Shown here: one piece after another, positions 1-9,205 of the stretch
How positions within the stretch are numbered: position 1 is the first letter of the stretch
Layout: every line of letters starts with the position of its first letter
Assembly (NCBI RefSeq): GCF_028745515.1
Contig: NZ_JAQZSG010000019.1
Span: 38,269-102,268, forward strand
From: Paenibacillus thermotolerans
GTDB taxonomy: Bacteria > Bacillota > Bacilli > Paenibacillales > YIM-B00363
Direction: 5' to 3'
DNA length: 64,000 nt
Notes under the pieces: generated by a model
What the model saw: the letters and a program-made list of their open reading frames with translations, nothing else
What the model was told of the DNA's origin: nothing
Databases searched by the model: none
Program-made: the position numbers and the translations under genes

Positions 1-466
1 TCCGGATGGCCGGGTCGGAGTGGCTCAACGTGAAGCCGTCCTTCGACTTCTCGTGCGAGAAGCAGGTCGGGTTAAAATCGAGGCCCAGCCCTTGCTCCTT
101 CGCCCAGTCGACCCAGCCTTGAAAATGCCGCGGCTCGAGCTTATCGAGCTCCACCTTCTCGTCCGTATCGGCATAAATGGCGTGCAGGTTCACCTTGTGC
201 TTGCCCGGTATGAGCGAGAACGCCTTCTCCAAGTCGGCGCGCAGCTCCTCCGGCGTCCGCGCCGCCCCGGGGTAATTGCCGGTTACCGAAATGCCCCCGG
301 TCAGCTCCTGCTCGCGGTTAAGGAAGCCCCTTACGTCGTCTCCCTGCCAGCAGTGCATGGAAATTTTGATGCTCTCCAGCTTTTCAAGCGCTTGGTCCGT
401 ATCGATCCCATGCTGCGCATAGAGCGCCTTCGCCGCCTCATAGCTTTTTTCGACATTGCTCTCCAT
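1..466 (-). CDS. rhaA: L-rhamnose isomerase, N-terminal part (runs off the window)
   Basis: RhaA converts L-rhamnose to L-rhamnulose in the cytoplasm, the first step of rhamnose catabolism. About 155 residues are present, and the 3' part lies beyond the left edge. The visible part carries family landmarks: [10 protein letters not shown] near residue 37, an LTGGI and GNYPG stretch, VNLHAIY, and [12 protein letters not shown] followed by DGFTLSH. These lie in the N-terminal half, with metal and substrate ligands. The start is ATG at 466, preceded by GAGGGG seven bases upstream. It lies 29 bp downstream of the aldolase/dehydrogenase gene on the same strand, so the two are probably one rhamnose operon. 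The call is sure. Confidence 0.95.
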   Translation of the reverse strand, partial: MESNVEKSYEAAKALYAQHGIDTDQALEKLESIKISMHCWQGDDVRGFLNREQELTGGISVTGNYPGAARTPEELRADLEKAFSLIPGKHKVNLHAIYADTDEKVELDKLEPRHFQGWVDWAKEQGLGLDFNPTCFSHEKSKDGFTLSHSDPAIR

Positions 467-495
467 TCGTGTTTCCCCTCCTGCGAATTGAAAGT

Positions 496-2565
496 TTATC
501 TTGTAAACGCCGCCGGTACCCCTCCGTCGATCGTCAGCATGCACCCGGTTGTTTTCTCCGACTTGGAGGACGCAAAGAACGCGATTCCTTCCGCAATATC
601 CTTCGGGAAGATGTTCACTTGCAGCGTCGTGCGCTTCCGGTAATACTCCTCCAGCTGATCCGGCTCGATGCCGTATGCGGCCGCCCGTTCGTTGCGCCAG
701 CTGGAATTCCAGATTTGCGAGCCTTGCAGGATCGCATCCGGCAAAATCGTGTTCACGCGAATGCCGAACTCCCCGCCTTCGGCCGCGATGCAGCGGGCGA
801 GATGCGCTTCAAGCGCTTTAACCGCGCTGTAGGCGGAAGCGTTTTTGCCGGCGTATATGGAATTTTTCGAGCCGATGAATACCATGCTGCCTCCGACGCC
901 TTGCGTCTTCATCAGCTTGAACGCTTCCCGAGCGACAAGGAAATAACCGGTGCCGAGCACGCCCATATTCAGGTTCCATTCCTTGAGCGATGTTTCGTCG
1001 AACGGACTGGAAGTAGCCAGGCCCGCGTTGTTGACGATAATATCGACGCCGCCGTATGCAAGCGACGTGTCGGCGTAAGCGGCCGCGACCTCCTCTTCCT
1101 TCGTCACGTCCATCTTCACGGCGATCGCTCGGTTTTCACCGTACTTGTCATTGATGTCTGCGGCCACCTTCTGTGCGCCTTCAAGGTTTAAGTCCGCAAG
1201 CACGACGTGTGCGCCTTCGGATGCGAGGCGGCGAGCCGTTTCGCTGCCGATGCCGCCCGCGCCGCCCGTAATGAACGCGACCTTGCGGGAAAACTCGGCC
1301 TCCGGCGGAGCGAGCGTCAGCTTATAAAGCTCGAGCGGCCAATATTCCACGTTATACGACTCGTTCTCGCTCAAGGAGACGAACCGCCCGAGCGCCGTCG
1401 CGCCTCTCATAACGGCAATCGCCCGATGGTACAAGGCGCCGCTCACTTTGGACATGGCCCAGCTCTTGCCCGTGTTGATCATGCCGACGCCCGGGATGAG
1501 AATGACGCGCGGCGCCGCTTCGAACATGACGTCGCCTTCGTTCTTGTTCCGCTCGAAATATGCCTTGTATTGCTCCTTGTAAGCCGCAATGCCTTCCTTC
1601 AGCTTCGCGCCGAGCCCCTCAACATCCTCTTCGTCCGGCGTCCAATCGATAAAGAGCGGCACGACCTTCGTATGTACGAGATGGTCCGGGCAAGCCGCGC
1701 CGACTTGGGAAAGCTGCGCCGAATCTCTGCCGCCTGCAAATTGCAGCACGTCCGGCTCGTCGTCGAAGGTGAGAATCATCTTCTTCGAGTCGCTCACGGC
1801 GCCCCGAACGACAGGCATAACCTGCGCAGCAATGCGTCGGCGAGCTTCCGCCGGCAGCGCTTCGTGCATGACGCCGCCGAATAGGCCGCTTTCGTTCACG
1901 CGCGCTTCGATATAGCTTTCCGCTTCATTGATGACGGCGATTGTCTTGGCGTAGCACGCTTCGGATGTGTCGCCCCAGGTGACCAAGCCGTGCTTCTCCA
2001 TCAGGACGAGCTCCGCGTTCGGATTGCTGCGGACGCCTTCGGCGATCATCTTGGAAAGCGTGAAGCCCGGGCGGACGTAAGGCACCCACACGAACCGGTC
2101 GCCGAATATGTCGCGGGCGATCTCCTTCCCGTTATCCGCGCAGCACAAGCTGATGATCGCATCGGGATGCGTATGGTCCACATGCTTGAACGGCAGGAAC
2201 GCATGCAGCAGCGTCTCGATCGAGGCGCGGGGATGCTTGGCGTCGATCATGCAATGAGCCAAATAAGCGACCATTTCCTCATCCGTCATCGCGTCCCGTT
2301 CGATGAGCGGACGAATATCCTCCATACGGAGTCCGGTAAAATTGCCCGCCTTCATGGTGGCCAAGTCGGAGCCGCTTCCTTTGACGAACATGACCTCGAC
2401 CTCGCGCCCGCGGAAATCGGCCACGGTCGTCTTTGTGGACGTATTGCCGCCTCCCCAATTGCATACCCGGCGGTCCGAGCCGATCAGGTTGGAGCGGTAA
2501 ACCAGCTCCTCCAATCCGCCCTTCCGCTGCGGAGCCTTCGATGAATCCCATAAATTGCTTACCAT
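496..2565 (-). CDS. rhaD: Bifunctional rhamnulose-1-phosphate aldolase / short-chain dehydrogenase
   Basis: This is a two-domain enzyme. The N-terminal class II aldolase domain (about residues 1-400) cleaves rhamnulose-1-phosphate to dihydroxyacetone phosphate and L-lactaldehyde; it shows the metal-binding VDHTHPDA and [10 protein letters not shown] motifs. The C-terminal short-chain dehydrogenase (about 425-689) shows the nucleotide motif ITGGAGGIG, a NNAG motif and catalytic YSAVK, and should act on lactaldehyde. This fused form is typical of Bacillus and Paenibacillus (RhaEW/YuxG). An ATG 18 bases upstream at 2583 is in frame, but its own following bases GGAGGT form the ribosome binding site for the ATG at 2565, so the shorter start (689 residues) is preferred. 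Confidence 0.93.
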   Translation of the reverse strand: MVSNLWDSSKAPQRKGGLEELVYRSNLIGSDRRVCNWGGGNTSTKTTVADFRGREVEVMFVKGSGSDLATMKAGNFTGLRMEDIRPLIERDAMTDEEMVAYLAHCMIDAKHPRASIETLLHAFLPFKHVDHTHPDAIISLCCADNGKEIARDIFGDRFVWVPYVRPGFTLSKMIAEGVRSNPNAELVLMEKHGLVTWGDTSEACYAKTIAVINEAESYIEARVNESGLFGGVMHEALPAEARRRIAAQVMPVVRGAVSDSKKMILTFDDEPDVLQFAGGRDSAQLSQVGAACPDHLVHTKVVPLFIDWTPDEEDVEGLGAKLKEGIAAYKEQYKAYFERNKNEGDVMFEAAPRVILIPGVGMINTGKSWAMSKVSGALYHRAIAVMRGATALGRFVSLSENESYNVEYWPLELYKLTLAPPEAEFSRKVAFITGGAGGIGSETARRLASEGAHVVLADLNLEGAQKVAADINDKYGENRAIAVKMDVTKEEEVAAAYADTSLAYGGVDIIVNNAGLATSSPFDETSLKEWNLNMGVLGTGYFLVAREAFKLMKTQGVGGSMVFIGSKNSIYAGKNASAYSAVKALEAHLARCIAAEGGEFGIRVNTILPDAILQGSQIWNSSWRNERAAAYGIEPDQLEEYYRKRTTLQVNIFPKDIAEGIAFFASSKSEKTTGCMLTIDGGVPAAFTR

Positions 2566-2615
2566 AAGTGCGGCTACCTCCATGTCGATCTATCATTTTG
2601 TTTTTGATTGATTGG

Positions 2616-2658
2616 AGTATATCATTTTTGTTTTTGTTTGAATATAACTATATTCAAA
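2616..2658 (-). promoter_or_regulatory. Rhamnose operon promoter and palindromic operator
   Basis: A perfect inverted repeat, TTTGAATATA-AC-TATATTCAAA, occupies 2637-2658. On the minus strand a TATACT -10 hexamer lies at 2616-2621, so the palindrome covers the expected -35 position, where no good -35 hexamer is seen. This fits a regulator binding site controlling the aldolase and isomerase genes. Which protein binds is unknown; no regulator gene is adjacent in this window. Confidence 0.6.
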
Positions 2659-2672
2659 TATAAACGGAAAAA

Positions 2673-2686
2673 TGTTAGCGCTTTAC
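2673..2686. promoter_or_regulatory. Candidate catabolite-responsive element (cre)
   Basis: TGTTAGCGCTTTAC matches 12 of 14 positions of the CcpA consensus TGWNANCGNTNWCA and lies just upstream of the rhamnose promoter, where carbon catabolite control would be expected. CcpA binding is inference. Confidence 0.45.
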
Positions 2687-2778
2687 GGGTTTATTTGTAT
2701 TCATTCAATTTATATTCATTCTAATTCTATTTATTTACAAGCGTGTTGAGTGTCAACGCGCAGCCGGCCGCGAGACGC

Positions 2779-2808
2779 AAAAAAAGCCGCACCCTTTCGG
2801 GCACAGCT
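2779..2808 (-). terminator. Rho-independent terminator of the small membrane protein gene
   Basis: On the minus strand a 10-pair stem, including three G-T pairs, closes a GAAA tetraloop and is followed by seven T. It lies 14 bp past the stop codon at 2822. Confidence 0.8.
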
Positions 2809-2821
2809 GTCTGCAAACGAA

Positions 2822-3295
2822 CTATGGTTCGCCGGCAAGCGGTTTGGTATGCCTGCCGATCGCCGCCTTAAGCGCGATTCCGAGCGCGATTCCGAACAAA
2901 GCGGACAGCATCGGAAGCCAAACCGGACCGAGCAGCACGCCTGAAATTCTCATGTCGGAGTACATGACGCCGACCGTGCCGAAATACGCGCAGCTGACGA
3001 ACGGAAGCGCCGAAAAAGCGGTAGCGCCGCCGCCGGCCGCTTTAAAGGCGTCCCATATTCCGAACATGTACACACAGGGATAAAACATAAGCCACTGATA
3101 ATCAGTATGCTGTATGGCCGCTAAAATATCTCCCTTAAAGCTGTACATGATGGACAAATTGAGGTGAGACCCAATATTAATGAGAAACTCCAGGGCAATA
3201 AGCACGACGCCCTTCAAATACTGTTTGTTGAGCAGCTGTCCGAAGCCCGGCAACGCAATAGACCACAGCAAAACTTCCAAAGGCTTACTTTTCAT
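2822..3295 (-). CDS. Small multi-pass membrane protein, unknown function
   Basis: The protein has 157 residues and is mostly hydrophobic, with about four membrane segments. It opens with a WSIALPGFGQLLNKQYLKG stretch of the kind found in TM2-like small membrane proteins of Bacillota. No catalytic motif is visible. The frame is open for 25 more codons upstream, but the start chosen is the second ATG of an ATGATG pair because GGGG lies six bases before it. It is a single gene with its own terminator and no functional partner nearby. Confidence 0.6.
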   Translation of the reverse strand: MKSKPLEVLLWSIALPGFGQLLNKQYLKGVVLIALEFLINIGSHLNLSIMYSFKGDILAAIQHTDYQWLMFYPCVYMFGIWDAFKAAGGGATAFSALPFVSCAYFGTVGVMYSDMRISGVLLGPVWLPMLSALFGIALGIALKAAIGRHTKPLAGEP

Positions 3296-3431
3296 CATTT
3301 CCCCGCATTTCCCAATTTGTGGTCGGCAGTATCGTATGAGGAATTGGCGATCGAGCGGCATCGTTGCCAAGTAAGCTTATGCTACCCGCAATTGTATATT
3401 TTATACAATTTTTTAAAAGCAATTTCACGAA

Positions 3432-3818
3432 TTATCGTTTCGGCCTATTGTACCCGCGCTCTCCGAACGGCTGCAGCTTTTCGAGCCACAGCCCGAGCAG
3501 CGCTTCCACCTCATCGCGGTACTCCTTCAGCTCCGATACGTCGTTCATCGTTTCTTCTCGTGGCTTAATCCGGTCGAGCTCTTCAAATACGAAGCTGCTT
3601 CCTCCGTACTTCTTCCAATCGCTTTGCAATTCGCTGTACGTAATCATATTCATCTGCTTGGAGAAAGCAAACCGGTTTCTCGCCCCGTCCAGATCCATCG
3701 TGCAGTCCACATAAATTTTGCCGCTCTCCGTATTACGAATTTGAAACACGCCCATCGGGCGAAACGTCGATTTGTACGCCGTCGCAAGCTCTTTCTTCCT
3801 TTGTTTATCGATTGTCAC
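3432..3818 (-). CDS. GIY-YIG-like small protein, probably catalytically altered
   Basis: This protein of 128 residues resembles a Paenibacillus/Bacillus family named for a GIY-YIG nuclease fold. The two signature strands are recognisable near residues 22-37 as GVFQI and GKIYVDC, so the usual GIY and YIG triads read GVF and YVD. A helix with ARNRF follows, and EELDR occurs at the position of the later acidic residue. Residues about 90-128 are a charged helical tail. Nuclease activity is doubtful because the signature residues are substituted. It lies 12 bp downstream of the DUF6530 gene and is likely co-transcribed with it. Confidence 0.6.
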   Translation of the reverse strand: MTIDKQRKKELATAYKSTFRPMGVFQIRNTESGKIYVDCTMDLDGARNRFAFSKQMNMITYSELQSDWKKYGGSSFVFEELDRIKPREETMNDVSELKEYRDEVEALLGLWLEKLQPFGERGYNRPKR

Positions 3819-3830
3819 CGTTGTCCCCCC

Positions 3831-4310
3831 TTAATATCCCATTTCCTTCAAAATGGTCGACAGCATCCTCAGCCGCTCCCCGATCAGCTCGTCGTCCTCG
3901 CTGAGCGCCTCGCGGAACAGCTTGATATCCTCGTTGATTTTGTCGTTCTCCGTACAAACCGCCACCGTCAAGGCGTCCCCCTGCAATCCTATGCGGTCAA
4001 TCACGGGTTGTTCGGCGTCGTACAAGTTCTCGTACCGATATGCCTCGCGAAAATGAAGCATCGACCGGCTCACCAAAATCGCAAGATCCAGCACCCGATG
4101 AAGCGGCAGCTCCTCCGATTGTCTCGACCACTTCTCTCCGGTATACCTCCAAACTTTGGCCGAGATGTCCACCTTTCCTCTGTCGTTCCACTGCGCCAAG
4201 CCCAGTGAAAGGCCTTTGGCATCCGATTGATTCGCGTACCGGCCGTCCACATTGTCATAGTTTTCTGCGACGATTACTGGCTTATGTTTTAAGGTAGTCG
4301 GTATTTTCAT
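3831..4310 (-). CDS. DUF6530 family protein
   Basis: This soluble protein of 159 residues opens with KIPTTLKHKPVIVAENYD and contains GLSLGLAQWNDRGK and a WRYTGEKWSRQSEELPLHR segment, a pattern recalled from the DUF6530 family of Bacillota. The C-terminal third is helical and charged. The function is unknown. The frame is open from 4355, but GGAGG eight bases upstream of the ATG at 4310 fixes the start. It is probably the first gene of a two-gene unit with the GIY-YIG-like gene. Confidence 0.6.
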   Translation of the reverse strand: MKIPTTLKHKPVIVAENYDNVDGRYANQSDAKGLSLGLAQWNDRGKVDISAKVWRYTGEKWSRQSEELPLHRVLDLAILVSRSMLHFREAYRYENLYDAEQPVIDRIGLQGDALTVAVCTENDKINEDIKLFREALSEDDELIGERLRMLSTILKEMGY

Positions 4311-4437
4311 CGTTGTTTCCTCCGGATCGTTCGTTAATATGTCGGTTGATCGCAATGACGATTCCGATTCACTAATTTACTAATTTACTAAATTACTGAC
4401 GATAAAAATAACTATATTGCACATCGCTTCTCAAGTC

Positions 4438-4490
4438 AACAAAAAACACCGCGAAGAAAACGGCGATTGCCGTAATCTCCGGGTGTTTTC
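4438..4490 (-). terminator. Hairpin terminator of the SRPBCC gene
   Basis: AACACC and GGTGTT arms enclose an inner ACGGC-aatc-GCCGT hairpin. T-runs flank it on both strands, so it may act in both directions. It lies 19 bp past the stop at 4509. Confidence 0.6.
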
Positions 4491-4508
4491 GTTTGTGGCG
4501 GATGCGAT

Positions 4509-5021
4509 TTATTTCCGGCTTGCCAAGTAATCGGCCAGCTGATCGAACGTGCCCGCGAAGCCTTGCTCCAGCATCGGACTCATTCCCGCAAACACCGCGT
4601 TTTCTTCTTCGGTTGCGTTGTGCGGCCCGCCGCGCAGCGTGAGCAATGTTTTGCCGTTCTCCTCGGCAAGCGTCAATATATTCATGATCTCAAGCGGCCA
4701 GTTCGGATGAAACGGCGCTCTTACGGTGTTGCCTTGTTCGTCCGAAAAAGATTGGATGAAAGTGAGCCGCTCCACCGGATTTACTTCTTGATATACGAAC
4801 TTCCCCCACATGACGTGTCCGTCGGGAGACGATTGGCTGCCCAGGAACATACCTCCGGGGCGAACATCCATCTTAACGACGTTCAAGGAAAAACCTTTCG
4901 GTCCCCACCACTTGCCGAAATGCTCCGGATCCGTCCAAACCTTGAACACAAGCTCACGCGGTGCGTCAAAGACGCGGGTTAACACCAATTGTTTGCTTTC
5001 TGCTTGATTGTCAGCCATCAT
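4509..5021 (-). CDS. SRPBCC / AHSA1-domain protein
   Basis: This protein of 170 residues belongs to the Bet v1-like superfamily with a hydrophobic cavity. AHSA1-type landmarks are LTRVFDAPRELVFKVWTDPEH near residue 13, FGKWWGPKGF, the DVRPGG turn, and a C-terminal amphipathic helix with FAGTFDQLADYL. Bacterial members often accompany ArsR regulators, but none is adjacent here. The substrate is unknown. AGGAGG lies a few bases upstream of the ATG. It is a single gene with a hairpin terminator. Confidence 0.85.
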   Translation of the reverse strand: MMADNQAESKQLVLTRVFDAPRELVFKVWTDPEHFGKWWGPKGFSLNVVKMDVRPGGMFLGSQSSPDGHVMWGKFVYQEVNPVERLTFIQSFSDEQGNTVRAPFHPNWPLEIMNILTLAEENGKTLLTLRGGPHNATEEENAVFAGMSPMLEQGFAGTFDQLADYLASRK

Positions 5022-5172
5022 ACTTCCTCCTTGTTTTTGAACAATGATTCACTTTCTCCTCATCGTTGAACGTCTAAGAGGGCCTTGAATCGGGTGACTG
5101 TTAACCTTTTTCGTAACCTAAATATAGCATATGGGGAATATTCCTGTAAAGGAATTTTAAAAATATAAGAAG

Positions 5173-5206
5173 CCCTTGACGGCTCCTGCTGCTGGTGCGT
5201 CAAGGG
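5173..5206 (-). terminator. Hairpin after the Gfo/Idh/MocA gene
   Basis: CCCTTGACG and CGTCAAGGG form a perfect nine-pair stem with a 16-base loop. The minus strand downstream is T-rich but broken, so it is a moderate terminator. It ends the sugar-transport unit that reads from 10.3 kb. Confidence 0.6.
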
Positions 5207-5229
5207 TATTCTTCGGTACATATACGTTT

Positions 5230-6498
5230 CTATTGTTGCCGCACCGGTTCCATCAGCGACTTGGCGTATTCGTTCAAATCGATCGCCTTTCCGCCGTTCA
5301 ATCGGGACTCCTCCGCGGCGAACGCCATCAGGTGGCTGCGAACGGAGGCGGATGCGGAGGTCAAACTCTCCTGACCGTTGTAATGGCGCACCTCGTGAAG
5401 GAAGCTGCCTACGATGCCTTCGTCGCCGCCGCCGTGTCCGCTCCCCTGATCCGGGATCGTAATTTCCGTCTTCTCGTGCGTTTCGAAATCCCAATATACG
5501 ATTCGGTCCTCTTCCCCGCGCAGCTCCCCCCGCGTCCCCATAATTTGAATGCGGCGCTCCTGCTCGAACGTAAATCCGCACATGCTGAACATCGCGGTCG
5601 CGCCGTTCGCAAACTCCATATTGACGACCTGATGGTCGACGACATTGTTGTCGCTTCGGTAGACACAGCGGCCGTAATCCGTTTCGCGAAGCCCCCGGAT
5701 GATGTTATCCTTCGCAAGATCGGGGGTGAAATGCCGCGCCCACCCTTTAAATTGATCGCTCAAATAAAACTTCGGCGCCGAGTATGCGCATGTTTTATTA
5801 ATCGGGCAGTCCAGGCATCGTTCGGTCGAGCCTTCCGGCGCGTTCCCGCTGTGGAAGTGCATTAACGAGCCGAAGGAGCTGACGCGCGTGCACGGCTGGT
5901 CCATCAGCCAAGCCAGAACGTCCATATCGTGGCACGACTTCGCCAATATCATCGGACTCGATTTATCCGAGTTGTTCCAATTGCCGCGGACGAAGCTGTG
6001 CGCAATATGCCAATAGCCTACGTTCTCGTTCAGCTGGATCGATACGACGTCACCGATCGTCCCCGCCGAAAGCAAAGATTTGATCTTGCTCCAGAACGGC
6101 GTATATCGGAGCACATGGCAAATCGTAAGCAGACGGTCGTTGTCCTTCGCGGCCCGTTCCATCTCCAGGCATTCCTTCGGATCCGGCGACATCGGCTTTT
6201 CAAGCATTACGTGGTACTTCTTGTTCAGCGCCGCGATCGTCGGATCGCGGTGCATGCGATCCTGCGTGCAAATGATGGCGACGTCGGCCAGTTTCGGCTG
6301 CGAAAGCAGCTCCTCCCAAGAGCCGTAACACCGCTCCGGCGATATGCCGTGCTTCTCGGCGAACGCAGCGCGCCGCACCGGGTTCGGCTCGGCCACCGCC
6401 ACAAATTTTAATTCATGAGGATGATTCAGCGAATATGGAGCGTATCCTCCCGCTCCGCGCGCACCGGCGCCGATCAATATGGCTGTAAGTTGACTCAT
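5230..6498 (-). CDS. Gfo/Idh/MocA family oxidoreductase
   Basis: An NAD(P)-dependent oxidoreductase of 422 residues. A Rossmann fold sits at the N-terminus (GAGARGAGG near residue 12), the EKP motif (MLEKPMS) is near residue 137, and the C-terminal alpha/beta domain carries a cysteine cluster, ERCLDCPINKTC, seen in a sugar-oxidising subgroup. There is no signal peptide, so it is cytoplasmic. It lies 97 bp downstream of the solute-binding protein gene and in the same orientation as the permeases, which suggests it handles the imported sugar. The substrate cannot be read from sequence. The RBS is GGGAGAG before the ATG. Confidence 0.9.
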   Translation of the reverse strand: MSQLTAILIGAGARGAGGYAPYSLNHPHELKFVAVAEPNPVRRAAFAEKHGISPERCYGSWEELLSQPKLADVAIICTQDRMHRDPTIAALNKKYHVMLEKPMSPDPKECLEMERAAKDNDRLLTICHVLRYTPFWSKIKSLLSAGTIGDVVSIQLNENVGYWHIAHSFVRGNWNNSDKSSPMILAKSCHDMDVLAWLMDQPCTRVSSFGSLMHFHSGNAPEGSTERCLDCPINKTCAYSAPKFYLSDQFKGWARHFTPDLAKDNIIRGLRETDYGRCVYRSDNNVVDHQVVNMEFANGATAMFSMCGFTFEQERRIQIMGTRGELRGEEDRIVYWDFETHEKTEITIPDQGSGHGGGDEGIVGSFLHEVRHYNGQESLTSASASVRSHLMAFAAEESRLNGGKAIDLNEYAKSLMEPVRQQ

Positions 6499-6595
6499 CG
6501 TACTCTCTCCCTCGTCGTACCCTTTTTATCTTGATGTACCGGAAATCTTATCGACGCGGACGCTGCATGCCCGTTTGAATCGCCGCCGGCAGCTT

Positions 6596-8263
6596 TTACT
6601 TTTCGTTCAAATAACGGTCGGCAGCCGCTTGATAAATTGCGATGTAGCGGTCTAGGCCCATTTTGTTAAGCGTCGCTGCATAATTGTCCCATTCGTCGAA
6701 CGATACGTTGCCGGAGATGAATTTGTCCCTCATTTCATCCACATACGTATGAATGTCGGTTTGCAGCGTCGTAAGCTCCGATTGTTCGTCCTCCGTAAAG
6801 TTGAGCGACGGCCAAATGTCTTCCGTCTTCAGCACATAAGGTCCCGCTTTCTTCGCATTGTCGACGGAAGTCGGCAGCGATTCCGCTCCTTTGAAATAAG
6901 CCTGTTTCACGAAGCCCGGGTAATAGCCGCCCGGCCATACCAAATACTGTCCGACGGCTTGGTCGAGCGTCAGCCCGTCGGGATTGTTCTTAATAACGTC
7001 CGCATAGTCTACGTTTCCGTTCGCATCTTCAACGTACGTTTCGTCCTTCCACCCCATAAAGAACAGCTTGATGCCTTCATCGCTGTAGAAGTAATCCATC
7101 CAGCGCACCATCGCTTCCGGATGCTGCATTTTGTCGGTCATGACGAACATGCCGATGTTGCCGAGCGGAGCGCCGATATACGTGTACATTTGGTCCCCGT
7201 GCGGTCCTTTCAGCACCGGCAAGCCTACGTAGCCCTGCTGATTGTAAATCGCGATCGGATCGACGTTGTCGATGACGCCGAGCAGCCCTTCGGTGCCCTT
7301 CGCGTCGATTTCCGTGCTTTTTACGGAGAATATGTCCTGTTCGAGCAAGCCGTCCTTGTACAGCTTATTGGCGAATTGCAGCATTTCCTTATATCTCGGG
7401 TCCGCAGGCACGAAACGGATTTTGCCGGTCTCCGGGTCCGTATCGATGTTCGCGTTGGCGTTGCCGTGATTGTTAAGTCCGTACGAACCCTTGAGATAAC
7501 CCAGCAAGCCCGCTACGCCCGTACCGCCCCAAGCGATTTCATCGTTCCGGCCGTTGCCGTTCGGATCGCCTTCCTTGAACGCCTTCAGCATGGCGGCGAA
7601 ATCGTCAAGCGTCGTCGGTTCCTTTATGCCGAGCTTGTCAAGCCACTCTTGCTTTACCCATGGGGTACTGAAAAATACCGATTTGAACTCCGGGTCGTAA
7701 ATTGTGGGGAATCCGTAAATATTGCCGTCGGGGCTCGTAATCCCTTTCTTGATGATCGGATACTTTTCCATCAGCGCTTTAAAGTTCGGCGCGTATTGGT
7801 CGATCAAATCGTTCAGCTTTAGGAACGTGCCTTGCCTTCCGTATTTGAACACATCCGATTTGCTGAACGCCGACGCGTAGAACAGCTCCGGATAATCGCC
7901 GCCCGCCAACAGCAGGTTGCGCTTTTCCTTCAGCACGCTCGTTTGAACCGTATCCCATTCGATATGAACGTTCGTCATTTTTTCATACTCTTGCCAAATC
8001 TTAATATTGTTCCAATCCGCATTTGCAAAAAACTTCGCCGCGAACGCCTTCACCGTAATTTTGTCGTTTACGATCGGGAAGCCGGACAAGTTCAAATTGC
8101 CGCTTCCTTCCGCCGCACCGGAAGCTTCGGCCGCGCCGCCGTCTCCTCCGCCGTTGCCGTTATCGCTTCCGCTTTCGCTTCCGCCGCCGCTGCATGCCGA
8201 TAATAACGATACCGCGGCGATGATCAAAATCAGCATGAGCGTTCCCCATTTTTTACTCATCAT
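6596..8263 (-). CDS. Extracellular solute-binding lipoprotein of a sugar ABC transporter (LplA-like)
   Basis: The protein has 555 residues and is the outside receptor for the two permeases encoded upstream. The N-terminus is a lipoprotein signal with hydrophobic core LILIIAAVSLL and lipobox LSAC, so the cysteine near residue 24 would be lipidated. A low-complexity linker rich in Gly, Glu, Ser and Ala follows, then a family 1 binding fold with WVKQEWLDKLG and the DDFAAMLKAFKEGDPNGNG calcium-like loop. This long LplA/YtcQ type is common in Paenibacillus and typically serves complex oligosaccharides. No ATPase gene is nearby; a shared MsmX-like ATPase is likely. Confidence 0.92.
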   Translation of the reverse strand: MMSKKWGTLMLILIIAAVSLLSACSGGGSESGSDNGNGGGDGGAAEASGAAEGSGNLNLSGFPIVNDKITVKAFAAKFFANADWNNIKIWQEYEKMTNVHIEWDTVQTSVLKEKRNLLLAGGDYPELFYASAFSKSDVFKYGRQGTFLKLNDLIDQYAPNFKALMEKYPIIKKGITSPDGNIYGFPTIYDPEFKSVFFSTPWVKQEWLDKLGIKEPTTLDDFAAMLKAFKEGDPNGNGRNDEIAWGGTGVAGLLGYLKGSYGLNNHGNANANIDTDPETGKIRFVPADPRYKEMLQFANKLYKDGLLEQDIFSVKSTEIDAKGTEGLLGVIDNVDPIAIYNQQGYVGLPVLKGPHGDQMYTYIGAPLGNIGMFVMTDKMQHPEAMVRWMDYFYSDEGIKLFFMGWKDETYVEDANGNVDYADVIKNNPDGLTLDQAVGQYLVWPGGYYPGFVKQAYFKGAESLPTSVDNAKKAGPYVLKTEDIWPSLNFTEDEQSELTTLQTDIHTYVDEMRDKFISGNVSFDEWDNYAATLNKMGLDRYIAIYQAAADRYLNEK

Positions 8264-8308
8264 TTCGATTCCTCCCTTATGATTGAAATCATGTATCCAT
8301 CAAGGGAA

Positions 8309-9202
8309 TTACCCTTTAATGGCCCCGATCATAATGCCTTTGACAAAATAACGCTGCAGGAACGGGTAAAGCGCAAGGATCGGAATGTTCGCGACAACGA
8401 GCACGGCATATTTAATGCCTTCGACGGCGCGCTGCTGCTTGATCGCGGACTCCGTCGTCGCGCGGATCATATCGTCCATTTGTCCTTGGATCAAAATTTC
8501 GCGCAAAATCAATTGGAGCGGAAACTTCCCTTTGTCCGACAAGTAAAGCAGCGCGTTAAAGAAGGCGTTCCAATGTCCGACCGCATAGAACAGAACGGTT
8601 ACGGCGTTGATCGGCATGGATAGCGGCAATACGACCTTCCGCAAAATTTGAAAATTGGAGCAGCCGTCGATCGTCGCCGCCTCTTGAAGCTCGTAAGGAA
8701 TCGTCATTTGGAAAAAGGTGCGCATAATGATAATGTTCCAGATCGAAACCGCGCCCGGTAAAATCATGACCCATAGCGTATTCATCAGTTGCAGCTTCTT
8801 GATCAGCATGTAGGTCGGGATAAGCCCTCCGCTGAAAAACATCGTGAATACGAACAGCGCCATGAAGGCGTTCCGGCCGACAAAATCGCGTCGGGACAAA
8901 GGATACGCGCCGCAGATCGTCATGATCAGGTTGACCGTCGTGCCGAGGACGGTGTATATAACGGTGTTTATAAAGCCGGTTATGATCCCGTCGTCCTGCA
9001 AAACCTTCGCATACGATTCCAGATTGAAGCCTTTCGGCCACAGCAGCATTTGGCCGCGCAGCACGATTTGCGGGTCGCTGAAGGAGGCGCTTACGACGAA
9101 TATTAGCGGGTACAGGACGATCAGCACGATCAGCGTAAGAAGCATATAATTGATTGCGTTAAAAATGCGGTCTCCCGCCGTTTGATCAACCACATCCGCC
9201 AC
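8309..9202 (-). CDS. Carbohydrate ABC transporter permease (LplC / MalG type)
   Basis: An inner-membrane permease of 297 residues with six predicted membrane segments. The ATPase-docking EAA loop appears as ELQEAATIDGCSNFQILRKVVLPLS near residue 180. The first segment follows a short N-terminal tail, as in LplC proteins. The gene starts only 3 bp after the stop of the other permease gene and 45 bp before the binding-protein gene, giving the usual permease-permease-binding protein order. Confidence 0.93.
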   Translation of the reverse strand: MADVVDQTAGDRIFNAINYMLLTLIVLIVLYPLIFVVSASFSDPQIVLRGQMLLWPKGFNLESYAKVLQDDGIITGFINTVIYTVLGTTVNLIMTICGAYPLSRRDFVGRNAFMALFVFTMFFSGGLIPTYMLIKKLQLMNTLWVMILPGAVSIWNIIIMRTFFQMTIPYELQEAATIDGCSNFQILRKVVLPLSMPINAVTVLFYAVGHWNAFFNALLYLSDKGKFPLQLILREILIQGQMDDMIRATTESAIKQQRAVEGIKYAVLVVANIPILALYPFLQRYFVKGIMIGAIKG

Positions 9203-9205
9203 CCC

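Noticed and set aside
469..1884. Long plus-strand frames opposite rhaD
   Set aside because: They are antisense to a gene with clear motifs and have no ribosome sites.
2584..2785. Riboswitch or tRNA in the rhamnose leader
   Set aside because: Only an AT-rich promoter with operator and cre-like boxes is visible; no structured conserved leader was recognised.
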